64,000 nucleotides of DNA from Bactericera cockerelli (lineage: Eukaryota > Arthropoda > Insecta > Hemiptera > Triozidae). Below, in pieces: positions 11,599 to 24,103 of the stretch; position 1 is the first letter of the stretch, and every line of letters starts with the position of its first letter. Both the position numbers and the translations under genes were made by a program. The notes under the pieces were generated by a model, which was not told the DNA's origin, did no database searches, and saw nothing but the letters and a program-made list of their open reading frames with translations. The stretch covers positions 41,700,556 to 41,764,555 of the forward strand of contig CM044955.1 of NCBI GenBank assembly GCA_024516035.1. Direction: 5' to 3'.

Positions 11599-11878
11599 CC
11601 AAGTGGTCCGCAACCGGGGTGCCGTAAGCCACCTTCAGGGGTGCCGCGATATTTAGAAATCATCAATTAAATTGTGGTGTTTTTCATGTAAGAAAACAAT
11701 GAAAGATTTTGTGATCTTTTGACAAATGATGAGAGGAGTGGAGAACTAAATTGGCCTATTTAGCCAACTTTTTTCATCATCTGAATACTCTCAATACAGG
11801 CCTGCAAGGTCCCTCTGACTTTTATTATTCTCCTGGCTTGCCGCTGGGCTAAATGGAGAAAAGGTTGCGGACCATTGG
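11599..11878. mobile_element. Short inverted-terminal element, hAT-like candidate
   Basis: The left end CCAAGTGGTCCGCAACC and the right end GGTTGCGGACCATTGG are inverted repeats around about 250 bp. The termini resemble the CAGTGGTC-type ends of hAT MITEs, but no 8-bp target duplication can be read, so the ends may be eroded. Confidence 0.55.
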
Positions 11879-12237
11879 ACTTTAGCTAAAGAGCATAAAC
11901 TGAATGGTCATGAAGTTTATTAAGAAACTAAAATTTATTTACAAACAACTGACATCACTATCGATGCTTGCCATAAGACACAGTACTCTTGTTACTTTTG
12001 TTTTGAAGTAGACAATGACAATGGTTATTTTCAGGATGGTTTGTATAGGTGGTTATGAATTATGCGACAAGAACCGCGAATAGCTGTGATAACAATGTCA
12101 TTAATCATAGATTTCGGGAGATTGAAACCTACGTTTAACGATAGGCATGGTCACTACTATTTACAAGCTCGGGTAATTTTAGTAAAGTAGGTTAGAATAA
12201 TTTTACTCTAACCTTTTCATACTTATCTGTGTCACAG

Positions 12238-12564
12238 GACAAGAAACAGATTCGTCTTCTGGAGGCGGAGCTCAACCAATGTTTCGCCCCCCATGAGTTG
12301 GTCCTGGACTCGCGTTTCATCAACATGGGCTCCACGGGCACTCCCCTGGACAAAGTTGTCTTCTACAAGAAACCCACCTCCGCGGAGGTTGAACTTGATA
12401 CTAGTCTACGCTGGGACAAACTCTACCGATACTTCCCCTTCGATATTTCAAAGGATCCAAATCGAAAAGAACTTCTCGTCTTCTGCAAGTCAGAAGTATC
12501 GGAAGACGCCAAAGCCAAGATCATTGAGTACGTGAAACAGTACCTGGATAATATTCAAGCCTGA
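12238..12564 (+). CDS. SAMHD1: SAMHD1-type dNTPase, last exon
   Basis: Begins after gtcacag (acceptor, 12231-12237) in phase 0 with DKKQIRLLEAEL and ends at TGA 12562-12564. VLDSRFINMGSTGTPLDKV, then VFYKK, corresponds to human SAMHD1 INMDYGMQEKNPIDHVSFY, and LLVFCKSEVSEDAKAKI to LIRVYCKKVDRKSLYAA; these are C-terminal-domain strands and helices that support tetramer formation. The protein stops soon after the YVKQYLD helix, so the longer tail of the vertebrate protein is absent. The codons are GC-richer than the flanks, as expected for a functional exon. Confidence 0.92.
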   Translation, partial: DKKQIRLLEAELNQCFAPHELVLDSRFINMGSTGTPLDKVVFYKKPTSAEVELDTSLRWDKLYRYFPFDISKDPNRKELLVFCKSEVSEDAKAKIIEYVKQYLDNIQA

Positions 12565-12614
12565 ACTAAATATACCGGACTTATCCGGTATTGCTCAAGC
12601 GTGGAGATAAACTC

Positions 12615-12620
12615 AATAAA
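12615..12620 (+). promoter_or_regulatory. SAMHD1: AATAAA polyadenylation signal of SAMHD1
   Basis: AATAAA begins 51 bases after the stop codon, a normal distance for a short 3' UTR. Cleavage would be expected around 12635-12650. Confidence 0.7.
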
Positions 12621-12650
12621 TTGAGACATGGCTGTAATCTTCTGTCAGTC

Positions 12651-14705
12651 TCACAGGCTTCTGCTACTGTATATAGTGTATATTAAACAATATAAAATTG
12701 GTTTGATTTTACTCTTGTGACTAGGATTCAAAACAGTAAGGTGTTGTTGTAGTAACAACTTGATTTTTAGAATTTCGCAAAATTGCCAACACAAAATTTT
12801 CTCAGATGGTCTTGGCTTACAGTGATTAGCTCGGGATAAAAACATTACATTACCACCAAACAGTATTCAAAAAAAGTATTTCTTTTAGTATACGAAACCT
12901 AGTTGAAAGCCACTTTCAAGTCTACTAGATTTTTACAAACTTGATTCTAGTCTATTTATTATATTGACAGATATAATCTGGTCGTGTTTTTTTTTTCATT
13001 GGGAGACGTAGATGGTCATGAGAGGTAGATAGTCATGAGACGTAGATGGTCCTGTTTTAACGAACAATTCTTCCAACGTTTTACAAGTTAAGAATTTGGT
13101 TGCATATATGCGGCGTTGGGAGATCATTTATTTTTAATTCGATGATTCCAAGTGATCGGCTTAGAAAAATAGTTAAGGGTGTGTATTTGTATAACCTAAA
13201 GGTATAATAGCATTACTATACTCAATAATTACTCAACTCATAGACAAACCAAAAATTTCTGGTGCTTAGATCATGACGTGTTAATATACAAATTAATCAT
13301 ACTAATTTATTCAGTCAATCTATTTTTATTTTATGTATGACCGACCTTTACATTTATAACCTGGAGTTTGGTTCGAGTTCCAAGAGCGAATTTTAGTTGG
13401 GTTAGTTTTTTACTTGTTACCCTTTTTGCCTAAGAAGGTCCTATTTTATGTGCAATTTATAAGTTTTACCTCACAAAGGTGAATGCTATTTTTTTCAAGA
13501 GACAAAAGATTTTTTTCAACCTTGGTCATGACTCCAATTGATGAAGGGAGCTCATCCGCCTGCTCGGGAGAAGTAAATGGGGTTGATTAAGAGAGCAGGA
13601 AATATTAGTGATATTACAAATTATTGATGAAGGCATAAATGTAACCTAAAATGTTCTGATGCATAAAAAGCATAATACTTACATTTTGGCCAATAGATGC
13701 TCTCTCCCTTTTTGTGTATTGATTCCCATAATAGCAATTACTAAGATTTTGTTTTTAAAGTGCAATCAATGATTTTTAAAGTGCATAAGTAACTAAAAAA
13801 AGTTCATTTTTTCTTCCAAGTACATCTATAAATTCGGAAGCGCTGTATTTTTGTATGTATTTTTTTTTCTTAATTTTAACATGACAACACTAAAGTATTC
13901 TAAAACAGATTATTTATTTACATATATTATTTTTGATATTTTTTTCTCATACTTGTAACTTGTTCTTTTTGTAGCATTTTTTTTCAATTTGTTTTTTTTT
14001 TTTTCTAGAGGGTTTTTCAACAATACCAATGTTTTACTACTCCAAAATGCTAAAATAGAGATAAGAATACACAATGTTTTTCCTAGAAAAACATTGTAAA
14101 AAAGATCAAAATTAAATAGGTTTCTTTGAATTCATTATCTATTTGTATTGGTATCATTATTTTTCATTGCTCTGTAAACAACGAACGTTGCTATCAAGGA
14201 TAATTTTCTCCAAGATTTTTGTAGAATTGAATGCTTATAAGATCTTTTGATGCAAAATTCTCAGTCTTTAAAGCTTTAAAAACACCTTCTTCCGCTAAGA
14301 ATTCCACTGCCAAATATTCAAACATTTTCTCTAGATTTTAAAATGTATTCAGAATCTTGAGGTTAAATCTTTAATAATTAATTAATTTAAATATCATATT
14401 TTTTTAATCTACTACATACTTTGTATTGTTTGATTTTTTTCATCGCCCATTAAATAAATGTTTAGTCACCGTGCCCGCGTGGACTGTGAAGGAGCGAACT
14501 GTTTTTGTTGTTTTTTTTTCTTTTTTGATATTTATTTACAGAGGAGGCTTAACAATCAGAGTCCTTGCTCCTCTAATATTATTAATTATAATGTGGAACA
14601 CATGAAGTTAAAAGTATTTGGTGTACAGACTTTATTAATATAATTAGAAAGAACTCTGATTATTTTACAATTTAGGTTACGATATGAAGAGGTAATGGTT
14701 CGTTG
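12651..14705. other. Intergenic DNA between converging genes, no gene seen
   Basis: AT-rich with homopolymer runs. A short imperfect repeat (GACGTAGATGGTC, three times) lies at 13006-13052. No exon, RNA gene or clear transposon end was recognised. Confidence 0.5.
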
Positions 14706-14711
14706 TTTTTT

Positions 14712-14936
14712 TTATTTATTAGAATTTAACGTCGTTTTTCAACTCCATGGTCATACACGACGGGGATTTTACACTCCATTCGCAGAAAACTTACAAACCT
14801 GCTACACTCCACATTGACCTCACCCATCCTGGGATGGCCCAGGATGCCATCATCACGAAGTCTTCACCTCGCTGGACGTTGCTTAAGTTCGGTGATCCTA
14901 CGAGAACCGGTGCATTCAACGCAGCATCGACGCTGG
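14712..14936 (-). mobile_element. 5S-rRNA-derived SINE, near full length
   Basis: Read on the - strand: a 5S-like head ending at 14936 (GCGTCGATGCTGCGTTGAAT, CACCGAACTTAAGCAACG), a body shared with the copy at 2524-2791 (GAGTGTAAAATCCCCGTCG), and an A-rich end at the T-run near 14706. The segment with the 5S C box is partly deleted. A tRNA-type SINE head (TTGCACGCAGGGTGACCTG) follows at 14950-15000. Confidence 0.85.
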
Positions 14937-15000
14937 CAAGGAGTAGTGCACTGGCTTGCACGCAGGGTGACCTGTGTTCGATTTCTGGAAGGGGTCTACG

Positions 15001-15780
15001 AGACTAAATCTTGCTAATACCCAAAAACAAGTCACCAATAGTCTTGCTCACGCTTGATGTTACTTTACTCTAGTGTTTCTTAGGAGTGTGATATATTGAA
15101 CCAATTACACTAAATTATAAGCTAAATAAATAATATAAAACGCACGATTTAATCAGTTTTGAAAAAAACTTGTATTGACAAAAGTCATTAATCAGAACAT
15201 AGAGTGTACATAATTCGATGACATATACCGTCTAAGAAGTGAGTTCATTTATTGGTTTGGAAACATAGATTCTTGTTTTTCTGGGATTTTTCTTTACACT
15301 ACGTCAAAATAAACAAACCAGGAAATGAGTACCAATGAAAAAGGTAGAGGTTTTATTCAATGGCTGCTGCGGATGGCTCAAAGATGTCAAGTCAAGATTT
15401 TTAGTGTGTTGCTATCTTTCCAATGACTCGGAAAACGTTTCTTTTTAAGTAGTCCAATCCTCATCAAGGTATTTGAAAGTTTTTAATCCATGCTGACAAA
15501 CCAGCAATAATTGGACTACATAGACAAAAACATCACAGGGTTATTGACGAGGTGAAAGTTTATCTACTCGAAAAATTTGTTGGAAAGTTGAACTTCGTAA
15601 GGTTCTTAATTCTCTACAGGCGCGGCCGCTTTTGTCTGAAATGAATTTGAATCACTAGAGTAGCCTTCTTGTTTTCAATGAAATCACCAATACACTGAAT
15701 TTGACCACTAATTTTAGTTTGATCTTGTAGTCTAAACCCTCACAGACCCACGGGCTACTGAAAACGTTGTTCTAGTATAA
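15001..15780. other. Intergenic DNA, nothing recognised
   Basis: About 780 bp without an exon-like frame or a recognisable element. Confidence 0.5.
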
Positions 15781-15781
15781 T

Positions 15782-15960
15782 AACTCCGTGGATCAGTGGT
15801 TAAGAGCATTGGTTGCTGACCCAGAGGTTGCGGGTTCGAATCCCGGCCGGAGCGGAAAATTCTAACAGAGTTTTCCATTTCCGGAATGGCATGGATGTAA
15901 AGGTAAAGTGCCCTGAAGTAATCCGAAAGTGGTTCTGGGGCACAATTACCTTTTTTTTTT
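15782..15960 (+). mobile_element. tRNA-derived SINE with well-kept tRNA-like head
   Basis: The head at about 15786-15853 has a good A box (GGATCAGTGGTTAAGAGC) and a perfect B box/T arm (CGGGTTCGAATCCCG). The acceptor stem pairs over five bases (CTCCG/CGGAG), but the anticodon stem does not close cleanly. With a 100-bp tail ending in a T-run it is better read as a SINE than a functional tRNA. Confidence 0.75.
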
Positions 15961-17859
15961 AAAGAAATATAATAACTGACACAATAATCATGGACATAAT
16001 TTAATATCACATTCCATGTCAGCCATCCTACTGGTCAATTTACATAAATATAAAATTATTTATGACAATCATTCATCCATTGTAAGTATTTTTTATACTA
16101 CATTTAGTACAATATTTTTTTTGTACAAAAAATTATCATCAAACCCATCGTAATTTTAAACTTAAAACACCAAGCACACCGGTAAGGCAACATAAAGTTT
16201 CACAGCCAACCGGTCTAAATCAACACAAAATATACATATTATATCGATATCACAATAGACAAATGGATCTCTGCATGATCATTTATAATGATGTTCTGTT
16301 GCAGGATGTCACTCGGGAATACTTTACACAATTCTGTCATTCCACTCTAGGGAACAAACACTGACAGATTCTATTAGAGAGTTTAATACCTTACACATGT
16401 AACAGTGTAACACACAAGTGTTAGGACCTTAGCAATAAAAGAAGAAGAAGAAAACATACCACATATTGGACATGCAATAATCTCGCATACACTGCCGCTC
16501 AAAATCAGCACATCACTCCTTCTTCCATTTAATACTATGTATTTTTTATGCGCTGAAAATTGGTATACTGCTGTCATAGGTACATGAAAATACATGGTTT
16601 TCATTTTTCTTAGGGGTACAAAAAGAATATACCTACGGACTTACATGGAATATCTGAGAACTCACAGAACTCCAACAAAGATGAAATTTTTGTGTTTGTC
16701 ACAGTGTCGGATAGTTTAGAAGTAGAGGACTTTAAAATGGCAACAAGGAAACATACAGAGTTAAAGCAAAGGTGCGCTCATGTTGAGCGGCAGTTTAGAT
16801 ATCTTTTTTCTACGAAGAGAAATTATAGTACCTAAAAGTACCTAACTTAAAAATTATCATACAACAATAAACATAAACTTATGTAATCCTAGGAAATAAT
16901 AACTAAAGGTCATAGGAAAATGATTTGCAAGTTTAAAGGTAACATAATTAAACCAAGTGGCTTGTCAAGCAAATGGACAGAAAATTGAATAATAATTTTA
17001 TAATATAGGACACAAAAAGGTGTTCCTTTTGAGATAAAATAAATAGGGACATAATTTATGTATTTACATGGGTATATTGTGAAATTGACGCCTTTTAGGG
17101 CGATTTTTAACCAAATTATCATTTCATCTAAATACTGATTGGTAAAATATCGTATAAAAAGTTGGTCTCAAAGATCCGGTTGTGTGAGCTCTTCTCAATA
17201 TTTTTAGCACGTGAAAAGATCTAAGACGTGTTTGCCACTGATTAAGAGCTTTTAATAAAAATTCAAAATCTGATATTTAAGCCATAGGTAAACAGGAGAC
17301 TGTAGTTTACCTTGAAAAAAAGCTGTAGTGAAGTAAAAATAACAGACAATATTTATAATATTCTTACACCGAAATTGGTTTACCGAGTGCTCGAGCATCC
17401 GGATTTGAGCTTAATATAAATCACTTTGCTTTGTAACATATTTGTCGCCTTAGCAACTGAAGACCCCAAGGGGATAATCGCAGCAATAAGAGGGTCAACA
17501 ATTTGAATCGATGCAACTTTTCGCAAAACATACATACGATATCATCGGTGTATGCGAAGCTTCAACATTAGAGAAAATAGTGCTACCACAAATTGTTCAA
17601 TAAAATGATATACGAGTACCTCTATACTATGTTCTTAGAGTAGTTTAATAATTGGTTCTCTGAGCCCAAGACATCCTAAGGATATCAGTTTCGGACCAGA
17701 AGTCAGAGGATGAATGCTCAAGTATCATGAATATATGGAACGTCATCATCTGTGATCAACTGCACGTGGCCAAGCCTTGGCCATAGAAACCAAGTCCTTC
17801 TCAAGACGTTTCCACGACAGACCCTCAAATCACACCCTCAGTGGTCTTCAGCACTATTC
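15961..17859. other. Region downstream of the RabGAP gene; probable 3' UTR
   Basis: On the - strand this follows the RabGAP stop codon and should include its 3' UTR. A possible ATTAAA-type signal lies at 17643-17648 (TTTAAT on +), about 215 bp after the stop. Nothing else is recognised. Confidence 0.4.
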
Positions 17860-19044
17860 CTATCGCGAGAGCAAATCACTTCGATTGAACAGCACATCAG
17901 TCGGATTACTGGCGAGCTTATCCGAATTGGCGAAATCAGTTTTCTTCGTGAGTAGTGAGCTGACGTCGTTGTTGTTCAAAAGGGACTCCTGTAGCTTCTT
18001 ACTGCCGGGGGGAGGCGTGAGGGAAGGAAAATCTGGACTACTCGAATGATTACTAGTCTTTTGGTTGATACTGAATGTCGTGAAACCTTTCAACTGGTTC
18101 GGTCCTTCGATGTTGTTTTCGATCGAGTCGAGAGGATGTTTGCTGTAGTTCCGGGTGTTGATCACAAGGTTTGCGTTGAGATCAGGGAGGGGTTTTGCTG
18201 AGACGTTGCTTGCGGAGGTAGATCTTCGCAGGTAGCCCGTGCTGATCTTCCGCGCTTTGAGTGAATTTTGTGCTTTGGGGTTCTCAGGAGGAGATGCTTG
18301 GTCTTCGAGTGGTAAGCTTCCTGCATGGACTTGACCCTCGGAATGAGATCTTTGAGAAGTAGATCCTTGAGCAGTTTCTTCAGCTGGTCGCCTGAGCTCA
18401 TTGGAATCCCTAGTAATGTTTGAATTCTCATCTACCTCGGATATTTGAATATTGATCGAACTCTTGCGACCGCTAACGTTCTTGTCGCTTTGCTTTTCTG
18501 CAATTTTCTTCAAACTCTCAATGTCCTCCCGCGTCAGAATCCGCCCCAGACTTCCGTTCCGTGTCAGACTGCTGGGGGACGATTGCGTTTGATCCGCGGG
18601 CTGTTTCTCTTTCAACTTTGCCCCTATGCCTTTTGTATCGGAAAGCGATTTCGTCGACAGGGACTTGGTGAACAGGGAGTCATCGTCCGTTTCACTGTCC
18701 CCGTTTTCGGTGAAGATCTGTAAATTGTTTCGCCGGAAGATCCGTGACACGCGATCACCAAAGTCAGGCGAGGAGACTGTGCTCTTGAGCTTGCGGGGTG
18801 TCGTGGTCTTGGGTTTGGTGACGCCGTTGCTCTTGCGGCGCTGCAGCACGTTGATCTGGTTGAGGATGCGCAGGATGTCGTTGGGCAGGTCTATGTCCGG
18901 CTTGTCGTAGGCCAGGGTGTTGATGTAGTGGCCCAGCGTGGTGATGGTGACCTCCTGGCCGCGCAGCTCTGTCTCCAGGCGGTTCATGTTGGCCAGCTGC
19001 ACGGCGCGGGTCTGCTCCAGCCGCTGCACGTTGCTCGTGGCCAT
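17860..19044 (-). CDS. plx: RabGAP exon M (last): coiled coil and long tail
   Basis: Phase 0 from the acceptor tgttccag (just above 19044) to the stop at 17860. It opens [19 protein letters not shown] and continues the exon L coiled coil for about 60 residues ([20 protein letters not shown]), ending near [12 protein letters not shown]. The human protein ends near the matching point. Here about 300 further Ser/Thr/Asn-rich residues follow, with basic patches (RIFRRNN, GRKSSIN) and no known domain, likely disordered. The first 280 bp are much GC-richer than the rest. Confidence 0.88.
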   Translation of the reverse strand: MATSNVQRLEQTRAVQLANMNRLETELRGQEVTITTLGHYINTLAYDKPDIDLPNDILRILNQINVLQRRKSNGVTKPKTTTPRKLKSTVSSPDFGDRVSRIFRRNNLQIFTENGDSETDDDSLFTKSLSTKSLSDTKGIGAKLKEKQPADQTQSSPSSLTRNGSLGRILTREDIESLKKIAEKQSDKNVSGRKSSINIQISEVDENSNITRDSNELRRPAEETAQGSTSQRSHSEGQVHAGSLPLEDQASPPENPKAQNSLKARKISTGYLRRSTSASNVSAKPLPDLNANLVINTRNYSKHPLDSIENNIEGPNQLKGFTTFSINQKTSNHSSSPDFPSLTPPPGSKKLQESLLNNNDVSSLLTKKTDFANSDKLASNPTDVLFNRSDLLSR

Positions 19045-22000
19045 CTGGAACACAAGGCAAGTGGTGGTTATTATTCAATTTTTTAATTATGTTTATTCTA
19101 AGTATTTATATTATATCTTAGTATAAGTTTTTTGTTTGTAATTAATTTACAAAAAATAAACATGGGTTAACCCCGTTATTATGTTAAAATTAAAAAAAAA
19201 ATATATAATAATTCCATAGGAACACCTGAGACACGTCTTTCTCTCTGGTAGTTTTTCTCTTCTTTTAATCACCCTACCTATTGTTATTTCATTATTAATT
19301 AGTTTACAGCCATAGATAATAGGCAACAAAAGAAATATACATATAAAATGATGGGAAAAAATAGATAAAATTTAGCTATAGGTCCTAACCAAAGAGCGTG
19401 GTTGATGCCTAAGGCAATCTCATCCATCCAACCCTTTCTTTCTTCCTAATTGTCATTTCATTATAGATCAGTTTTGTACGGTTTTCATTTGTACATTATT
19501 TTTTATTATTATTATACTGCGTTTACACCTGATTCAATCATGTGACTGATTGAATCAGGCAATTACTAACGCAGTGTGGTAATTATGTATGTTACGGTAA
19601 ATGTACATAATTCGGTAATTGTATACAATTACCGGTAATTGTACACATTTCGTACATTTACCAGTGACTGTGGTGATTGTATACAATTACCGGTAATTGT
19701 ATACAATCACCAATTATGTACTTTTACCGTAACATGTATATTAGAATAAAAATAAATCTGGTTTCTCTTTTTTTTTATTACAAGCGTTACAAGCGTCGTA
19801 TGAATGACCAATTTTCAATAAACCCAAACCCCACACTCTATTCCCCTCACCTCAGTAGCTTGATCGATAAGGCAGCGAACTTGTAACCTGGAGGTCGGTG
19901 GTTCAAGTCCCGGTTTCAGCATAGATTTAGTTAAGCGAGTTTGAGTACTTGTGATATCACGATAGTGATTAACACAAATATGATAACTTAACTTATAACT
20001 TATACTATTCCCCCTCACCTCTAGTTGCTGATGCAGGGATCTGTATAAACCCAAACCCCACACTCTATTCCCTCTCACCTCTAGTTGCTGATGCAGGGAT
20101 CTGTATAAACCCAAACCCCACAACGCATTCCCCCTCACCTCTAGTTGCTGATGCAGGGATCTGTATAAACCGAAACCCCACAACGCATTCCCCCTCACCT
20201 CTAGTTGCTGATGCAGGGATCTGTATAAACCCAAACCCCACACTCTATTCCCTCTCACCTCTAGTTGCTGATGCAGGGATCTGTATAAACCCAAACCCCA
20301 CACTCTATTCCCCCTCACCTCTAGTTGCTGATGCAGGGATCTGTATAAACCCAAACCCCACAATGTATTCCTCCTCACCTCTAGTTGCTGATGCAGGGAT
20401 CTGTATAAACCCAAACCCCACAATGTATTCCCTCTCACCTCTAGTTGCTGATGCAGGGATCAGAGAATAGAGGTTGGTATTTATATTTACTGCTGGAATA
20501 ATGGGACTTAATAGTCCTGATTATGCAGTATAAATGAGGCGATATTATTATTATTATTATTATTCCCCCTCACCTCTAGTTGCTGATGCAGGGATCTGTA
20601 TAAACCCAAACCGCACACTCTATTCCCTCTCACCTCTAGCTGCTGATGCAGGGATCTGTATAAACCCAAACCCCACACTCTATTCCCCCTCACCTCAGTA
20701 GCTTGATCGATAACGCAGCGAACTTGTAACCTGGAGGTCGGTGGTTCAAGTCCCGATTTCAGCGTAGATTTAGTAAAGCGAGTTTGAGTACTTGTGATAT
20801 CACGATAGTGATTAAAACAAATATGATAACTTAACTTATAACTTATACTATTCCTCCTCACCTCTAGTTGCTGATGCAGGGATCTGTTCTGCTGCAGCAG
20901 GGCCTTGTTCATGTTCATGATTCAATCATGTGGCTGATTGAATCAGGCAATTACTAACGCAGTGTGGTAATTATGTATATTAGAATAAAAATAAATCTGG
21001 TTTCTCTTTTTTTTTTTATTACAAGCGTTACAAGCGTCGTATGAATGACGAATTTTCAATAAACCCAAACCCCACACTCTATTCCCCCTCACCTCTAGTT
21101 GCTGATGCAGGGATCTGTATAAACCCAAACCCCACACTCTATTCCCTCTCACCTCTAGTTGCTGATGCAGGGATCTGTATAAACCCAAACCCCACACTCT
21201 ATTCCCCCTCACCTCTAGTTGCTGATGCAGGGATCTGTATAAACCCAAACCCCACAATGTATTCCTCCTCACCTCTAGTTGCTGATGCAGGGATCTGTAT
21301 AAACCCAAACCCCACACTCTATTCCCCCTCACCTCTAGTTGCTGATGCAGGGATCTGTATAAACCCAAACCCCACACTCTATTCCCTCTCACCTCTAGTT
21401 GCTGATGCAGGGATCTGTATAAACCCAAACCCCACACTCTATTCCCCCTCACCTCTAGTTGCTGATGCAGGGATCTGTATAAACCCAAACCCCACAATGT
21501 ATTCCTCCTCACCTCTAGTTGCTGATGCAGGGATCTGTATAAACCCAAACCCCACAATGTATTCCCTCTCACCTCTAGTTGCTGATGCAGGGATCTGTAT
21601 AAACCCAAACCCCACACTCTATTCCCTCTCACCTCTAGTTGCTGATGCAGGGATCTGTATAAACCCAAACCCCACACTCTATTCCCCCTCACCTCTAGTT
21701 GCTGATGCAGGGATCTGTATAAACCCAAACCCCACACTCTATTCCCTCTCACCTCTAGTTGCTGATGCAGGGATCTGTATAAACCCAAACCCCACACTCT
21801 ATTCCCCCTCACCTCTAGTTGCTGATGCAGGGATCTGTATAAACCCAAACCCCACAATAGAATAGAATAGAATATACCTTGTTTATACTGCCGAGGTAAG
21901 ACTGAAAAGTCCCTCTACTCCAGCAGTCAACTGTATTCCCCCTCACCTCTAGTTGCTGATGCAGGGCTCTGTTCTGCTGCAGCAGCGCCTTGTTCATGGC

Positions 22001-22430
22001 CTCTAGCTGTCGGATGGTCTTCTGCTCGGGGCGGGGCACACTCATCTGCTCCTGCAGCACGTGGTACTCCACCCCGTACTCCAGCAGCTGCTTGCTCACC
22101 TCCAGCATGAACACCTGCTTCACGATGGCGTCCACCGTCTTCTTGTCCATCACCGTGATGCTCACTGTCGAGAGGAGAATAGGTTAATAATAATAATAAG
22201 TGAGAAGTTGGTATTTTTTTTAACAAAACAATTTTACCATGTACCGCATGTGCAACTTCTCACTTTTCTGTTTATACTGATTAAAATAGAGAGGTTAGTT
22301 GATGGCATGGATATTCTGAACTATTGCCTGCTGATGAGAGCAAATAAGCTCGAAACAGCTGTCCAGGTATGTTCTGATATTCATGTACATCTAATACAAC
22401 TTCTCACTTTTCTGTTTATACTGATTATAC

Positions 22431-22472
<42 letters not shown>

Positions 22473-23898
22473 CTCCGGGGGACCAGATTGGAATAACTTT
22501 TTTATTATTCACCCTAGATGGGGGTTGCGACATATCTAATCCAATGATTTTTAGGTGCTGATTACGAATTTGGCACTGATTTTTAACTATCTGTTACCGT
22601 TGAGACACCAGTGGCGGAATTCGACTTCTTTTTGGTAAATAAGGAAAGTCGTGTGATGTTTACACCAGATTTTTTTATTTCGTAGCCATGAAACAGGAGC
22701 TACTGTAGACGCTTGTGGTCTGTGTTGTAGCCTGCCCATCCCGTAGTATGCCTCCCCTCTGATGGGCGAGAAGTGACACAATACTTCCCATTTAGGTGCT
22801 GGGTCAACACGAGCGCACCGGAAGGTACAACACTCTTACATACAATTGTAACCAAATTAAGAATACAAATTTTTGTCGGCACGGGGGATCGAACCCGGGA
22901 CCTTCCGCATGGCAATATATTTTCATTGAAAAAAAGGAAGATATAGTCGAACCTCGATATAAGGGAAACCTTGATATCTATATCTATAAAAGAAAGCTGT
23001 CTGTATGTGTGTATGTATGTGTGTATGTATGTATGTATGTTCTTTATACAAATCCACACCGTTTGACCGAGAAACCTGAAATTTTGCACATAGGTCCGCT
23101 TGGATCAGGAAATTCTTCTAGGCTAGATTATATCTCCCTGAGGTTAAGCTACAATGAGTAAGGATAAAAATGGATGGGTGACGCAAAAAAAATGCACGTT
23201 TTTTGACATAAATGACATTTTTTCTCGAAATTTGTCGCGACGACCTATGAACTCAAAGCAAGAAAGTTTTAGGCAAGGGTTTGAGCTTTCAATTGACATA
23301 TCGATCGCGAATTTCTGATGAGCCGTTCTTGAGCTACGCCGGGTAAGGTAAAAAAATGGATGGGTAACATGTAAAATATTCACGTTTTTGGACCTAAATG
23401 ACATTTTTTCTCGAAATTTGAAGTGACGACCTATCAACTTAGAGCGAGAAAGTTTTAGGCAAGGGTTTAGGCTTTCATTTGACATATTGATCGCGAAATT
23501 CTGATGAGCCATTCTTGAGCTACGCCGGGTAAGGTAAAAAAATGGATGGGTAACATGTAAAATATTCACGTTTTTTGAACTAAATGACATTTTTTCTCTA
23601 AAATTGAAGTGACGACCTATCAACTCAGAGCGAGAAAGTTTTAGGCAAGGGTTTAGGCTTTAATTTGACATATTGATCGCGAAATTCTGATGAGCCATTC
23701 TTGAGCTACGCCGGGGAAGACCAGAAAATAGATGGGCGACAAAAAATATTCAGGTTTTTTTTCAAACCTAAATGACATTTTGTGTGTGTGTGTATGGTGT
23801 GTGTGTGTGTGGTGTGGTGTGGTGGTGTGTGTGTGTGTGTGTGGTGGGGTGTGGTGTGGTGTGGTGGTGTGTGTGGTGTGGTGTGTGTGTGTGGTGTG

Positions 23899-23950
<52 letters not shown>

Positions 23951-24064
23951 TGGTGTGTGTGCGTGGTGTGTGTGATGTGTGTGTGTGTGTGTGGTGTGTG
24001 TGTGTGATGTGTGTGTGTGTGTGGTGTGTGTGGTGTGTATGTGTGGTGTGTATGTGTGGTGTGT

Positions 24065-24103
<39 letters not shown>

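Larger units (their letters stand above)
19810..21860 (-). repeat. 60-bp minisatellite made from exon L end and donor
   Basis: About 24 units in blocks at about 20018-20460 (8), 20570-20690 (2), one longer unit at about 20860-20925, and 21050-21857 (13). On the - strand each unit reads tttatacag/ATCCCTGC...AACTAGAG/gtgaggggg: the last 18 bases and donor of exon L preceded by an AG. The longer unit at 20860-20925 extends about 40 bases into exon L (NKALLQQNR). Since 60 is a multiple of 3, long periodic frames exist on both strands; they are not genes. A second duplicated segment (19505-19590 and 20920-20990) links the blocks. Confidence 0.95.

Noticed and set aside
15782..15853. Functional tRNA gene
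   Set aside because: The A and B boxes and T arm are good, but the acceptor stem pairs only partly and the anticodon arm does not close; a SINE tail follows.
20943..21865. Long open frames of 304 (-) and 274 (+) residues with perfect 20-residue periodicity
   Set aside because: They are translations of the 60-bp minisatellite, open on both strands only because 60 is a multiple of 3 and the unit lacks stops.
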